Assembly: GCF_039532215.1 (NCBI RefSeq)
Contig: NZ_BAAARN010000004.1
Span: 346,261 to 410,260 of the forward strand
Source: Pedococcus aerophilus
GTDB taxonomy: Bacteria; Actinomycetota; Actinomycetes; Actinomycetales; Dermatophilaceae
Reading direction: 5' to 3'
Length of the DNA stretch: 64,000 nucleotides
In this document: piece after piece, positions 50,094 through 59,602 of the stretch
How the letters are laid out: each line of letters starts with the position of its first letter
Numbering within the stretch: position 1 is the first letter of the stretch
Position numbers and translations under genes: made by a program
The notes under the pieces: model-generated
Databases searched by the model: none
What the model saw: only the letters and a program-made list of their open reading frames with translations
Told to the model about the DNA's origin: nothing

Positions 50094-50864
50094 ATGTCGG
50101 ACGAGCAGATCGCCCTGGGCCTGCGCGGCCTGACCAAGCGCTTCGGCGAGATGGTCGCCGTCGACCACCTCGACCTGGACGTGCCCCGCGGGTCCTTCTT
50201 CGGTCTCGTGGGCCCCAACGGCGCTGGGAAGACCACCACCTTGTCGATGGCCACCGGGCTGCTGCGCCCGGACGCCGGCACCGCGCACGTCCTGGGCGCC
50301 GACGTCTGGACCGACCCGATCGCCGCCAAGGCCCGGATCGGGGTGCTCCCCGACGGGCTCCGCCTGTTCGACCGGCTGACCGGGCGTCAGCTGGTCACCT
50401 ACGCCGGGCTGCTGCGCGGCATGGACCGCGCCCTCGTCGCCGAGCGGACCGAGGAGCTCATGGTCGCCCTCGGGCTCACCGACGCCGGCGACAAGCTCGT
50501 CATCGACTACTCGGCCGGGATGACCAAGAAGATCACCTTGGCCTGCGCCCTGATCCATGCCCCGCGCCTGCTCGTCCTCGACGAGCCGTTCGAGGCGGTC
50601 GACCCCGTCTCCGCCCGGACGATCCGCGGGATCCTCGAGGACTTCGCGGCCAACGGCGGCACGGTCGTCCTGTCCAGCCACGTCATGGACCTCGTCGAGC
50701 GGATCTGCACCCACGTCGCGATCATCGCCAGCGGGCAGGTCCGGGCGATCGGGACGGTCGACGACGTCCGCGCGGGCATGAGCCTGGACGACCGGTTCCT
50801 CGACCTCGTCGGTGGTCGCACGGACGTGGAGGGGCTCGCGTGGTTGCGCACCTCCTCCGACTGA
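50094..50864 (+). CDS. ABC transporter ATP-binding protein
   Basis: This 256-residue ATPase has Walker A GPNGAGKTT (about residues 42-50), an atypical signature YSAGMTKKI in place of LSGGQ, Walker B LLVLDEPFEAVD and the H-loop SSHVMD. It overlaps the permease gene by 25 nt. The pair forms an exporter-like ABC system of unknown substrate. The iron box upstream of the operon suggests control by iron. Confidence 0.9.
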   Translation: MSDEQIALGLRGLTKRFGEMVAVDHLDLDVPRGSFFGLVGPNGAGKTTTLSMATGLLRPDAGTAHVLGADVWTDPIAAKARIGVLPDGLRLFDRLTGRQLVTYAGLLRGMDRALVAERTEELMVALGLTDAGDKLVIDYSAGMTKKITLACALIHAPRLLVLDEPFEAVDPVSARTIRGILEDFAANGGTVVLSSHVMDLVERICTHVAIIASGQVRAIGTVDDVRAGMSLDDRFLDLVGGRTDVEGLAWLRTSSD

Positions 50865-52414
50865 AGCTCGACCTCGTCCGGAACGGGTTCCGGCGCAGTC
50901 CGGCGGCCATCGTCGGCATGGTGCTCGGACTGCTCTACGGCGGCGCCATCGTCCTGGCAGCGCTGCTCCTGCTCGTGACCCTCCGACTCGAGGGCGACGC
51001 CGAGCTCACCAGGACCATGCTGACCGTCGGCGGGGCGGGGCTCATCGCTGGGTGGGCGCTGCTGCCGCTGGTGCTCTTCGGCATCGACCCGACCCTGGAC
51101 CCGACACGCTTCGCGACGTTCGCCGTGCGGGAACGCACCCTGGCGGTCGGGCTGCTGCTCAGCGCCCTGATCGGGCTCCCCGGAATCGGCACGGTCCTCG
51201 TCGTCCTCGGCACCGTCTTCGCCTCGTCCCGCTCCGTGGTGGCGACGGTCGTGGCCCTCGTCGGAGGAGCCCTGGGGCTGGCCACCTGCCTCATCATCAG
51301 CAGGGTGGTGTCCGGAGCCGCCGCAGCCGTCCTGTCCTCACGCCGGGGCCGGGACGTCGCCGGGGTGGGGGGCCTGCTGTTCCTGCTCGCGGTGGGTCCG
51401 TCCCTCGGCTTCGTCAACGACGGGGGGCTCACGCGCGATCGCCTCGTCGCCCTCGCGGACGTCCTCGCCTGGACGCCGCTGGGGTGGGCGTGGGCCGCCT
51501 CGGGCGACGTCATGGTCGGCCACTGGGGCGCTGCCGGCATCCGGCTCCTTCTCGCCGCCATCCTCGCCCTCGTGCTGTTCGTCGCGTGGGAGCGGCTGCT
51601 CGTCTCGGTCCTGCGCAACCCGCGGGGCACGGCCAGCGACGGTGGCGGAGCGCGGCGCGGGCTCGGGCTGTTCGCGACCTTCCCGGGCACCCCGCTGGGA
51701 GCCGTCGCCGCGCGCGCCGGCACCTACTGGGTGCGTGACCCCCGGTTCAACGTCCCGGCGATCATGACCATCCTGCTCCCGGCCGGACTGCTCTTTCCCG
51801 GGCTCTCCGGCAACGGGTCCGACGTGGTGCTCGCCGTCATGCCGCTGGTCTCGGCCTACCTCATCGGCTGGGGGCAGCACAACGACGTCGGCTACGACTC
51901 GACGGCCTTCTGGCTGCACGTCGCCTCAGGGGTCGACGGGGTCGCTGACCGCGTGGGCCGGCTGTTCCCGTCGGGCCTGCTGGCCCTGGTGTGCGTCCCC
52001 GGGTACGCCCTGCTCGGCCCCCTCGTGGGCGGCTCCTGGGCGCTGTTCCCCGCAGCGCTGGGGGCGGGCGTCGCCGTCGTGCTCAACGGGTTCGCGGTGG
52101 CCTCGATCACCAGCGCGGTCAAGCAGTATGCCGTGCCGTCGCCGGGCGAGAGCCCGTTCAGCAGCCGACCGGGCTCGGTCGGGGTGACCTTCGCCGTGCA
52201 GACCGTGTGCGGTGGTGCGGTGATGGCGCTGTCCCTGCCCGAGCTGGTGCTCTTCGGCGTCGCGCTGCTCGGGTACTCCTGGGCGGCGTGGACGGTGCTC
52301 GTGCTGGGGCCGGTGCTGGGTGTGGTCGGCTTCGTCGTCGCCGTGCGGATCGGCGCGGGCCTGTTCGCCCGCCGACAGGCCGACCTGCTGCAGGACCTCG
52401 TCTCGATGCGCTGA
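50840..52414 (+). CDS. ABC transporter permease
   Basis: This 524-residue membrane protein has about 12 hydrophobic segments in two halves (residues 20-230 and 310-515), matching actinobacterial ABC-2-like permeases paired with a single ATPase. The start is a GTG with GGAGGGG 7 nt upstream, inside the ATPase gene. The substrate is unknown. The next gene begins one nucleotide after the stop. Confidence 0.82.
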   Translation: MVAHLLRLKLDLVRNGFRRSPAAIVGMVLGLLYGGAIVLAALLLLVTLRLEGDAELTRTMLTVGGAGLIAGWALLPLVLFGIDPTLDPTRFATFAVRERTLAVGLLLSALIGLPGIGTVLVVLGTVFASSRSVVATVVALVGGALGLATCLIISRVVSGAAAAVLSSRRGRDVAGVGGLLFLLAVGPSLGFVNDGGLTRDRLVALADVLAWTPLGWAWAASGDVMVGHWGAAGIRLLLAAILALVLFVAWERLLVSVLRNPRGTASDGGGARRGLGLFATFPGTPLGAVAARAGTYWVRDPRFNVPAIMTILLPAGLLFPGLSGNGSDVVLAVMPLVSAYLIGWGQHNDVGYDSTAFWLHVASGVDGVADRVGRLFPSGLLALVCVPGYALLGPLVGGSWALFPAALGAGVAVVLNGFAVASITSAVKQYAVPSPGESPFSSRPGSVGVTFAVQTVCGGAVMALSLPELVLFGVALLGYSWAAWTVLVLGPVLGVVGFVVAVRIGAGLFARRQADLLQDLVSMR

Positions 52415-52415
52415 C

Positions 52416-53284
52416 ATGGCTCGGCGCACACGTCTCGGCCGGGCCGGACTCCTCGGTGTCCTCGCCCTCGTCGTCGCCACCGGCTGCTCGTCACCCGCGG
52501 CTCCCACCCGAGGGCGGTTCCGGTTCCCGCTGGAACCACCGCGCAGCCGTCCGTGGTGCGGCTGCCGCCGGAGACCGGGGCGTTCGACTACCAGCTGGAC
52601 GAGGCCTACCCGCCCGGCCCCGGGGTCTCTGTCGTCGTGCGCGACCGGTCCTCGCGCCCGCCGGCCGGCACGTACGGCGTCTGCTACGTCAATGCCTTCC
52701 AGACCCAGCCGGAGGATCGCGCGACCTGGTTGCGCGAGCGGCCCTTCCTCGTCCTGCGGGATGCCGCCGGCGCGTCCGTCGAGGACCCGGACTGGCCCGG
52801 CGAGATGCTGCTCGACCTCGGCGACCGGGACCGGCGCACCGGTGCTGCCGCAGTCGTGGTCGGTGAGCTGGATCGCTGTGTGCGCAACGGTTTCCGGGCC
52901 GTCGAGCTCGACAACCTCGACTCGTGGACCCGTTCGGGGGGCCGGATCACGAAGGCCGATGCGACGGCATACGCGGGCCTGCTGGTGGGAGCCGCGCACA
53001 CGCGGGGCCTGGCGGTCGCGCAGAAGAACGCCGCGGAGCTGCTCGGCACCCCGGGGCTGCCCGCGTTCGACTTCGCGGTGACCGAGGACTGCGGTGCCTT
53101 CGACGAGTGCGAACCCTTCACCCGGGTGTATGGCGCCCGCGTGCTGGACGTGGAGTACACCGACGCCGGGTTCGACGTCGCCTGCGCCACCGGCCCACCG
53201 CTGCGCGTGGTGCGACGCGACCTGGAGCTCGCCGCCCCCGGAGCTCCCGGACACGTGCTGCGCCAGTGCCCCGGGCGCTCCTGA
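52416..53284 (+). pseudogene. GH114-like lipoprotein interrupted by a frameshift
   Basis: A lipoprotein signal starts at ATG 52416, one nucleotide after the permease stop, and reads LGVLALVVATGCSSPAAPT with a lipobox Cys at residue 24. The GH114/endo-alpha-1,4-polygalactosaminidase-like domain (TGAFDYQLDEAYPP, RAVELDNLDSWTRSGGRIT, VAQKNAAELL, FDFAVTEDCGAFDECEPF) is in a different frame (-1). That frame continues plausibly upstream of 52553 as PRAVPVPAGTTAQPS. A single-base loss near 52490-52515 would explain the break. Alternatives are sequencing error, a programmed shift, or translation only from GTG 52553 as a cytosolic 243-residue protein. Confidence 0.65.
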
Positions 53285-53350
53285 GGTTCGGTCGCTCCCG
53301 AGGGACGGGCCCTGAAGGACGGGCCCTGAGCAGCGGGCCGGGTTGCCGAC

Positions 53351-54133
53351 CTACTTCTGGCGGCGGTCGTGCTCCTCCTGCGCGAGGTGGGCCGCGCCGA
53401 TGATGCCGGCCTTGTTCTGGAGCGTCGCAGCGACGATCGGCGTCTTGAGCTTCAGCAGCGGCAGGAACTGCTCGGCGTCCTTGGAGACCCCGCCACCGAC
53501 GACGAACAGGTCGGGCCAGAGCAGCGCCTCGACGTGGCTGTAGTAGCGCTGGAGCCGCTCGGCCCACTCGGGGTAGCTGAGGCCCTCCTTGTCCTTGATC
53601 GACGACGCGGCCCGGGACTCGGCGTCGAACCCGTCGATCTCGAGGTGGCCGAGCTCGGAGTTGGGGATGAGCTTGCCGTCGAAGATCAGGGCCGAACCGA
53701 TCCCCGTGCCCAGGGTCGTCATGACCACGAGGCCCTTCTGGCCCTTGGCTGCGCCGTAGTGCAGCTCTGCGACCCCGGCGGCATCCGCGTCATTGACCAG
53801 GACGATGTCGTGGCCGAGCTTCTTCTCGAGCATCGGCTCGGCGTCGAAGTCCAGCCAGGACTTGTCGATGTTGGCGGCCGATCGCACGACCCCGTGGGTG
53901 ACGACACCGGGGATGGTGACGCCGATGGGGGAGTCGCCGCGGACGTCCTCGAAGTGGTCGACGATCTGGTCGATGACGGCCGCGACGGCCTCGGGGGTCG
54001 AGGCGGCGGGCGTGTCGATCCGAAGCCGCTTCGAGGCGAAGGCCCCGGCAGCGAGGTCCACGGGGGCGCCCTTGATGCCGCTGCCCCCGACGTCGATCCC
54101 GAGGGGGAGTCCCTGCTTGGCGTTCTTGGACAT
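53351..54133 (-). CDS. ppgK: polyphosphate glucokinase
   Basis: This 260-residue ROK-family kinase phosphorylates glucose using polyphosphate or ATP. Marks are the phosphate-binding LGIDVGGSGIKGAPVDL (about residues 11-27), VNDADAAGVAEL and TLGTGIGSALIFDGKLIPN with SELGHLEIDG. The last two are typical of PpgK, which lacks the Cys-rich zinc motif of other ROK kinases. The enzyme is characteristic of actinobacteria. The ATG is at 54133. Confidence 0.93.
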   Translation of the reverse strand: MSKNAKQGLPLGIDVGGSGIKGAPVDLAAGAFASKRLRIDTPAASTPEAVAAVIDQIVDHFEDVRGDSPIGVTIPGVVTHGVVRSAANIDKSWLDFDAEPMLEKKLGHDIVLVNDADAAGVAELHYGAAKGQKGLVVMTTLGTGIGSALIFDGKLIPNSELGHLEIDGFDAESRAASSIKDKEGLSYPEWAERLQRYYSHVEALLWPDLFVVGGGVSKDAEQFLPLLKLKTPIVAATLQNKAGIIGAAHLAQEEHDRRQK

Positions 54134-54179
54134 GGTGTGCCGCCTCCTTGCGGTCGCCGTGCGCTGGGGTTGGCCAGTG

Positions 54180-55043
54180 CTACGGCAGGGTCAGGATCTC
54201 GTTGCCGCTGTCGGTGATGAGGATGGTGTGCTCGAACTGCGCCGACCGGCGGCGGTCCTTGGTGACCACGGTCCAGCCGTCGTCCCACATGTCCCACTCA
54301 GGGGTGCCGAGGTTGAGCATCGGCTCGATGGTGAAGGTCATGCCCGGCTCGATGGTCGTCGCGTACGACGGCGCCGCGTCGTAGTGCGGGATGATCAGGC
54401 CGCCGTGGAACGACGTCCCGATCCCGTGGCCGGTGAAGTCACGGACGACGCCGTACCCGAATCGTCTCGCGTAGCTCTGGATGACCCGGCCGATGATGTT
54501 GATCTCGCGACCGGGCACGGCGGCCTTGATGCCGCGCATCATCGCCTCGTGGGTGCGCTCGACGAGCAGGCGGGACTCCTCGTCGACGTCGCCGCACAGG
54601 TAGGTGGCGTCGGTGTCGCCGTGCACGCCGCCGATGAACGCGGTGATGTCGATGTTGACGATGTCGCCGTCCTCGAGGGGACGGCTGTCCGGGATGCCGT
54701 GGCAGACGACCTCGTTGACCGAGGTGCACAACGACTTCGGGAAGCCCTTGTAGCCCAGCGTCGAGGGGTAGGCGCCGTGATCCATGAGGAACTCGTGCCC
54801 GACGCGGTCGACCTCGTCGGTCGTCACCCCGGGGGCGATGACGGCGGCCGCTGCGGCCATGGCCTGCGCGGCGATCCGACCGGCGACCCGCATCTTCTCG
54901 ATGGTCTCGGCGTCCTTGACGTCGCCGCCCTCCTCACGCTTCGGGGCGGGCTTGTCGACGTACTCCGGCCGCTCGATCGTCGCAGGGACGGGCCGACGCG
55001 GCGACACCTCGCCCGGGGCCACGCTTGCGTAGGTCAACGGCAT
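54180..55043 (-). CDS. map: methionine aminopeptidase, type I
   Basis: This 287-residue enzyme removes N-terminal methionine. The metal ligands are visible in [19 protein letters not shown] (two Asp), [12 protein letters not shown] (His), FTIEPML (Glu) and [11 protein letters not shown] (Glu). A 40-residue N-terminal extension ([20 protein letters not shown]) is the actinobacterial MapB-type linker. The start at 55043 fits this extension; an ATG at 55067 adds 8 residues. It is transcribed after nothing obvious and is divergent from a 62-residue gene. Confidence 0.93.
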   Translation of the reverse strand: MPLTYASVAPGEVSPRRPVPATIERPEYVDKPAPKREEGGDVKDAETIEKMRVAGRIAAQAMAAAAAVIAPGVTTDEVDRVGHEFLMDHGAYPSTLGYKGFPKSLCTSVNEVVCHGIPDSRPLEDGDIVNIDITAFIGGVHGDTDATYLCGDVDEESRLLVERTHEAMMRGIKAAVPGREINIIGRVIQSYARRFGYGVVRDFTGHGIGTSFHGGLIIPHYDAAPSYATTIEPGMTFTIEPMLNLGTPEWDMWDDGWTVVTKDRRRSAQFEHTILITDSGNEILTLP

Positions 55044-55093
55044 ACGGTGGAGTCTAGAGAGGTCCACAGATCCGTCGAGTTGGAGGCACCCCC

Positions 55094-55282
55094 ATGGCTT
55101 ACTGGTTCAACGTCGATACCCACCAGGTCGAGAGCGACGACGACAAGAGCCAGGGCGCCCAGCTCATGGGCCCCTACGACTCGCAGGAGGCTGCCGCGTC
55201 GGCCCTCGAGAGCGCGAAGAAGAACACCGAGGACTGGGACGCCGAGGACAGGGCCTGGAACGAGGGCACCGCCGACTCCTAG
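55094..55282 (+). CDS. small SPOR-like acidic protein
   Basis: This 62-residue acidic protein begins [20 protein letters not shown] and has [16 protein letters not shown], resembling half of a SPOR domain. It ends in [15 protein letters not shown]. Similar short proteins sit beside map in other actinobacteria, in my recollection. GGAGG precedes the ATG. Its stop codon lies in a 13-bp tandem repeat. Confidence 0.7.
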   Translation: MAYWFNVDTHQVESDDDKSQGAQLMGPYDSQEAAASALESAKKNTEDWDAEDRAWNEGTADS

Positions 55283-55323
55283 TCCTCGTGGCTAGTCCTC
55301 GTGGCTAGTCCTCGTGGCTAGTC
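55279..55323. repeat. 13-bp tandem repeat, three and a half copies
   Basis: CTAGTCCTCGTGG is repeated head to tail at 55279, 55292 and 55305, followed by a partial copy to 55323. It spans the stop codons of the two convergent genes, each unit containing a stop (TAG) on the plus strand and on the minus strand. The unit count probably varies. Confidence 0.9.
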
Positions 55324-55944
55324 GTTGAGCCGGTGGACGGAGACGGCGTACCCGCCGCCGTCCACCCACGGCGTCTTCTCCCACGTGGCGTAGCGGCGCA
55401 GGAACGACAGTCCGGCGACCTCGCACGCCCGGTCGTAGTCGACCAGGGGTGTGACGGGGCACCCGTCCGGGAGGTGGGCGGCATCGAGCCCGAAACCCGC
55501 CACGAGGAAACCGCCAGGCTGCAGGTGGGCCGCGATCCGCTGGACGGCTGCGAGCAGGGTGCCCGGCGCCAGCAGGGGCACGACGTTGCCCGCGAGGACC
55601 GCGAGCTCGAACGCCTGCGACCGCAGCTGCATCCGACTGAGGTCCTGGCGCACCCACGTCGTGGCCGGGTCGCGCTGCTCGGCAACGTCCACCATCTCGG
55701 CGTCGGCGTCCACACCGACGCAGGGGTACCCCAGGGCGGTCAGCTGGGTGGCCACCCGGCCGGTGCCGCACCCTGCGTCGAGCACCCGCACCGGCGGCGC
55801 GACGAGGGAGGCGACGAACGACGCCTCGCCGTGGATGTCGACACCGCTGGCGGCGAGGTCGTCGAAGCGCTGCTGGTAGGCGGAGGCTGCACCCGGGCCG
55901 CCGGACACCTCGGACCACCGCGTACGGGGCTCCATCTCGGTCAT
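55318..55944 (-). CDS. class I SAM-dependent methyltransferase
   Basis: This 208-residue protein has SAM motif I as VLDAGCGTGRVATQL (about residues 53-67), the acidic motif II residue in VGVDADAEMV and motif IV near FELAVLAGNVVPLL. The substrate is unknown. The start ATG at 55944 has AGAGGGA upstream; an upstream start at 55992 is less supported. Its stop lies in the 13-bp tandem repeat. Confidence 0.83.
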   Translation of the reverse strand: MTEMEPRTRWSEVSGGPGAASAYQQRFDDLAASGVDIHGEASFVASLVAPPVRVLDAGCGTGRVATQLTALGYPCVGVDADAEMVDVAEQRDPATTWVRQDLSRMQLRSQAFELAVLAGNVVPLLAPGTLLAAVQRIAAHLQPGGFLVAGFGLDAAHLPDGCPVTPLVDYDRACEVAGLSFLRRYATWEKTPWVDGGGYAVSVHRLND

Positions 55945-56032
55945 CGTCGTCCCTCTCGTCCGCTGCCGGTCCGCTGGAGTGCGTTCAGCCACCCCCAGCG
56001 TAGATTCGCTTGGGGCGCAGGGGAACCGGCGA

Positions 56033-57040
56033 TCAGCCGAGTTCGCGCAGACCGGGCAGCACCCGGTCGGCGAAGGTCGTGAGGAAACGGGACTGGTCCG
56101 CGCCCGGTCCGTGGAACACGAGGTGGTTGAACCCGAGGTCGACGTAGGGCTTCACCTTGGCGACGACCTCCTCCGGGTCGTCGGTGACGATCCAGCGCGA
56201 GGCGACCTGCTCGTCCGGGAGCTCGTCGCCGAGGCGCTCCATCTCCATCGGGTCGGTGGTGCCGTGCTTCTGCTCGGCGGTGAGGGACAACGCGGCCCAG
56301 AAACGGCAGTTCGCCACGGCCTGCTCGCGGTCCGGGTCCCAGGAGAGCTTCACCTCGATCATCCGGTCGAGGTCGTCGCGGGTGCGCCCGGACTTTGCGA
56401 GGCCCTCGTCGACGGCCGGGAGTAGCTTGTCGCGGTAGAGCTCCTCGCCCTTGCCCGAGGTGCAGATGAAGCCGTCACCGGAGCGACCGGCGTACCGTGC
56501 GACCAGGGGACCGCCTGCGGCGACGTAGACCGGCACGGGCTGGTCCGGCTTGTCGTAGATCGTCGCGTCCGTGGTCCGGTAGTACTCGCCCTCGAAGGTG
56601 ACCCGGTCCTCGGTCCAGAGCCTGCGCATGAGCGTGACCGCCTCGCGCAGCCGCGCGAACCGCTCCTTGAACTCGGGCCACTCGTCGACGGACCCGACGA
56701 CGACCTCGTTGAGGGCCTCACCGGTCCCGATCCCGAGCATGAGGCGCCCCGGCTGCAACGAGGCGAGGGTGCCGAACGCCTGCGCCACGACGGCCGGGTT
56801 GTAGCGGAAGGTCGGCGTCATCACGGACGTGCCGAGCTGGACGCGCTCCGTGCGCTCCCCGACGGCGGCGAGCCAGGCCAGCGAGAAGGGGGCGTGGCCC
56901 CCGTGGTGGCGCCACGGCTGGAAGTGGTCGGAGACCATCACGCTGTCGAGGCCGACCTGCTCGGCCTGGACGGCGAAGTCCAGCAGGTCGCGGGGGGAGA
57001 ACTGTTCGGCGGAGGCCTTGTAGCCGATGCGCAGCGTCAT
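56033..57040 (-). CDS. fgd: F420-dependent oxidoreductase, FGD-like
   Basis: This 335-residue luciferase-like TIM-barrel protein matches F420-dependent glucose-6-phosphate dehydrogenase: [20 protein letters not shown] (about residues 33-52), [17 protein letters not shown] and [23 protein letters not shown] reduces cofactor F420 with glucose 6-phosphate, consistent with ppgK nearby making that substrate. The length is the family norm. It could instead be a related F420 enzyme with another substrate. Confidence 0.85.
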   Translation of the reverse strand: MTLRIGYKASAEQFSPRDLLDFAVQAEQVGLDSVMVSDHFQPWRHHGGHAPFSLAWLAAVGERTERVQLGTSVMTPTFRYNPAVVAQAFGTLASLQPGRLMLGIGTGEALNEVVVGSVDEWPEFKERFARLREAVTLMRRLWTEDRVTFEGEYYRTTDATIYDKPDQPVPVYVAAGGPLVARYAGRSGDGFICTSGKGEELYRDKLLPAVDEGLAKSGRTRDDLDRMIEVKLSWDPDREQAVANCRFWAALSLTAEQKHGTTDPMEMERLGDELPDEQVASRWIVTDDPEEVVAKVKPYVDLGFNHLVFHGPGADQSRFLTTFADRVLPGLRELG

Positions 57041-57091
57041 GACCCCACCGTATGCCGCGGGCGACCCCGGTGCTCGTGGCAGGCTCGGACG

Positions 57092-58393
57092 ATGACCCCT
57101 TCACCGCCGGCCCTCACCGACCTCGAGCGCCGGGTCCTCGCGGCGATCGACGAGGACACCCTGCTCGCCGACCTCGCGGCCCTCGTCGCGACTGCACCCG
57201 TCGGCGGCACCACCGGGGAGGTCGCCGTGCAGCGCTGGTGTGCCGAGCGCCTGCGCGGGCTCGGCCTGGACGTGCACGAGTGGGACGTCGACCTGTCGTC
57301 GGAGCAGCAGCGACCTGACTTCCCCGGGATGGAGGTCGAGCGCGAGCGGCTGGTCGCGGTGGTTGGCACGTGGGGCGAGAGCCATGACCGCCGGCAGCCT
57401 GCGCTGGTGCTCTGCGGGCACACCGACGTCGTGCCGGTCGAGGACCGGGCCCGTTGGCGCACCGACCCGTTCGCCCTGCACCTCGCGCAGGGCACCGCCA
57501 CGGGTCGGGGCGTGTGCGACATGCTCGGCGGCGTCGCGGCGGTCCTGGCCGCGGTGCGCGCGGTGACGGCCGCCGGTGCCCACGCGACCCGTCCGATGGC
57601 GGTGCACCTGGTCAGTGGCGAGGAGGACGGCGGGGTGGGCGCGTTCGCGACCCTGCGCGCCGGCCACCGTGGCGACGCATGCGTCATCGCCGAGCCCACT
57701 GGTGGCGCGGTCATCCCTGCCAACGCGGGCTCGTTGACGTTCCGGGTCGAGGTCGAGGGCCGGGCGGCGCACGGCTCGACCCGCACCCTGGGCGAGAGCG
57801 CACTGGACCACCTCGGCGTCGTCCAGGAGTGCCTGCGCGACCTGGAGTCCCGCCGCAACGCCGAGGCGCCGGATGCGTTCCGCCACCTCGACCTGGTGGC
57901 ACCGATCTCGATCGGGGTCGTGCGGTCGGGGACTTGGGCCAGCACCGTCCCCGACCTCCTCGTGGCGGAGGGGAGGTATGGCGTCCTGCCGGGCGAGGGA
58001 CTGGACGACGCCCGGCGGGTGTTCGAGCAGGCCGTCTCCGGGCTCGCCGGTCGTGACCGCTGGCTGGCCGAGCACCCGGTCCGGGTCAGCTGGCCCGGTG
58101 GGGCCTTCGCACCGGGGGCGCTGCCCGACGGCGACGCGCTGCTCGCGGAGACCGTGGGGGCGGTGACGGGAGCCGGCTCCCCGGCGCCCCGGGTCGAAGG
58201 GGCCCCCTACGGGTCGGACCTGCGCCACTACGCCGCCCACGGCGTGCCGACCCTGCAGTACGGGCCGGGGGAGCTGCGCCAGGCCCACGCCGTCGACGAG
58301 TCGGTCCCCGTGGCCGAGCTGGTCAGCTGTGCCCGCTCCTACGCCCTGCTCGTCCTGCGACGGTGCGTGGCACCGCCGCAGGACGAGACCTGA
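57092..58393 (+). CDS. M20 family metallopeptidase (ArgE/DapE-like)
   Basis: This 433-residue zinc hydrolase has metal ligands in [12 protein letters not shown] and the following catalytic region [14 protein letters not shown], then Glu in [13 protein letters not shown] and Asp/Glu in [12 protein letters not shown] dimerisation/lid domain lies in the middle ([20 protein letters not shown]) and a late His in [13 protein letters not shown]. This is the ArgE/DapE/acetylornithine deacetylase family; the exact amide substrate is unknown. It is divergent from fgd across about 50 nt, and its stop is 5 nt from a convergent gene. Confidence 0.85.
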   Translation: MTPSPPALTDLERRVLAAIDEDTLLADLAALVATAPVGGTTGEVAVQRWCAERLRGLGLDVHEWDVDLSSEQQRPDFPGMEVERERLVAVVGTWGESHDRRQPALVLCGHTDVVPVEDRARWRTDPFALHLAQGTATGRGVCDMLGGVAAVLAAVRAVTAAGAHATRPMAVHLVSGEEDGGVGAFATLRAGHRGDACVIAEPTGGAVIPANAGSLTFRVEVEGRAAHGSTRTLGESALDHLGVVQECLRDLESRRNAEAPDAFRHLDLVAPISIGVVRSGTWASTVPDLLVAEGRYGVLPGEGLDDARRVFEQAVSGLAGRDRWLAEHPVRVSWPGGAFAPGALPDGDALLAETVGAVTGAGSPAPRVEGAPYGSDLRHYAAHGVPTLQYGPGELRQAHAVDESVPVAELVSCARSYALLVLRRCVAPPQDET

Positions 58394-58397
58394 GGAG

Positions 58398-59459
58398 CTA
58401 GAAGACGATCCCGCGCGCGGCGAACCGGTCCTTGACGAGGGCGGCGGCAGCCGCTCCGTCCTTGGCCAGTGCCTCCTGATAGGTGGCCTTGGCAGCCGCC
58501 GAGAAGCTCGTCCCCGCGGCATACGAGAACTGGCTGTTGATGAGCGTGCGGTCCCAGGCGGCCGTGGTCTTGCCGAGGGCGACGTAGCCCTTGCGGATCT
58601 CCCACAGGGCCTGGCTCCAGATCTGGCCGTCGTAGTGGACCTCGCCCTTCTTGTCGGCGACCGTCAGGTTGAGGTCGAAGCGCCGGATGCAGTGCGGCGC
58701 AGCGGTGTACGAGGTCGCGTCCCAGTCCATCGGGCAGGCCTCCTCGGCCTTGACGGGCCAGCCGTACTGCTTCGCCGCAGCCAGGCCCACCGAGACGGCC
58801 AGGTAGTCGCCGAAGGACTCGCCGATCGAGCCGGCCTCCTCGCTGGTGCCGTACCCGGGGACCTGCGAGGCGTGCACGGCGTGGCCGTACTCGTGCACGA
58901 TGACCTCGGCGTCCTCCGCGTCGTCCACGCCTCCCTTGCCGAGGCGGATCCGGTACGGCTTGTCGGTCTGGTACGAGTTGTCGCCGCCGTACTGGTCGAT
59001 CTTCACGGCGAACGACTGCTTGACGATCCCCGGCAGGGTCGACCCGAACCCGAGCCCCTGGAGGTACTCCTGCGCCTGGTTGACCCAGAAGTAGGCCATC
59101 ACCTGCTCGAACTGGTCCTGGTGGCGGGTGTAGCGGAAGGTGTTGGCCGTGCTGTACGCCGGCGTCCCCGTCGCGGACTGGACGGTGACCCACGCGCCGC
59201 GCAGGTAGCCCGAGCCGTCGAGGTTGCGCAGGGGAACCGTGGCGTAGGCGGAGGCCGGCACCGCGGCGTCCGCGTCCTTCTGGTCGGTGAGGCCCTGGTC
59301 GCCCGTGGACTGCACGGGGTTGACCATGAAGACCGAGCCGGTGCCGGTGGCGCTGTTGCTACCGGCCTTGGTGGCCTGGGCGGGGGCTGCGGCGAGGCAC
59401 AGGGCGAGCGCGGTCGCGCCGACCGCGGCCAGGGATGCGGTGCGTCGGGTGTGGGTCAC
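58398..59459 (-). CDS. secreted gluzincin-type metalloprotease (M36-like)
   Basis: This 353-residue exported protease has a signal peptide (residues 1-29, APAQA cleavage). The zinc motif HEYGHAVH starts at His189, with His193 as the second ligand and Glu190 catalytic. The third ligand is probably Glu214 in SIGESFGDYLAV. This HExxH plus E-(18-24)-GESFxD pattern is that of the fungalysin/thermolysin-like clan. It is probably the third secreted protease in this window after the two M6 enzymes. It is convergent with the M20 gene. Confidence 0.8.
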   Translation of the reverse strand: MTHTRRTASLAAVGATALALCLAAAPAQATKAGSNSATGTGSVFMVNPVQSTGDQGLTDQKDADAAVPASAYATVPLRNLDGSGYLRGAWVTVQSATGTPAYSTANTFRYTRHQDQFEQVMAYFWVNQAQEYLQGLGFGSTLPGIVKQSFAVKIDQYGGDNSYQTDKPYRIRLGKGGVDDAEDAEVIVHEYGHAVHASQVPGYGTSEEAGSIGESFGDYLAVSVGLAAAKQYGWPVKAEEACPMDWDATSYTAAPHCIRRFDLNLTVADKKGEVHYDGQIWSQALWEIRKGYVALGKTTAAWDRTLINSQFSYAAGTSFSAAAKATYQEALAKDGAAAAALVKDRFAARGIVF

Positions 59460-59602
59460 GAAGGTCCTCCGATGACGACGAGGGGGGTCGGCCCGGTGCG
59501 GGATGGCCCGGGTCCTCGGGGGACGTTAGCCCCGCCGACCGGCCCATGGGCTCCTACCGATGGGCGAGTTCTGCACCGGCACAACGCGACCGGCCACGCG
59601 CC

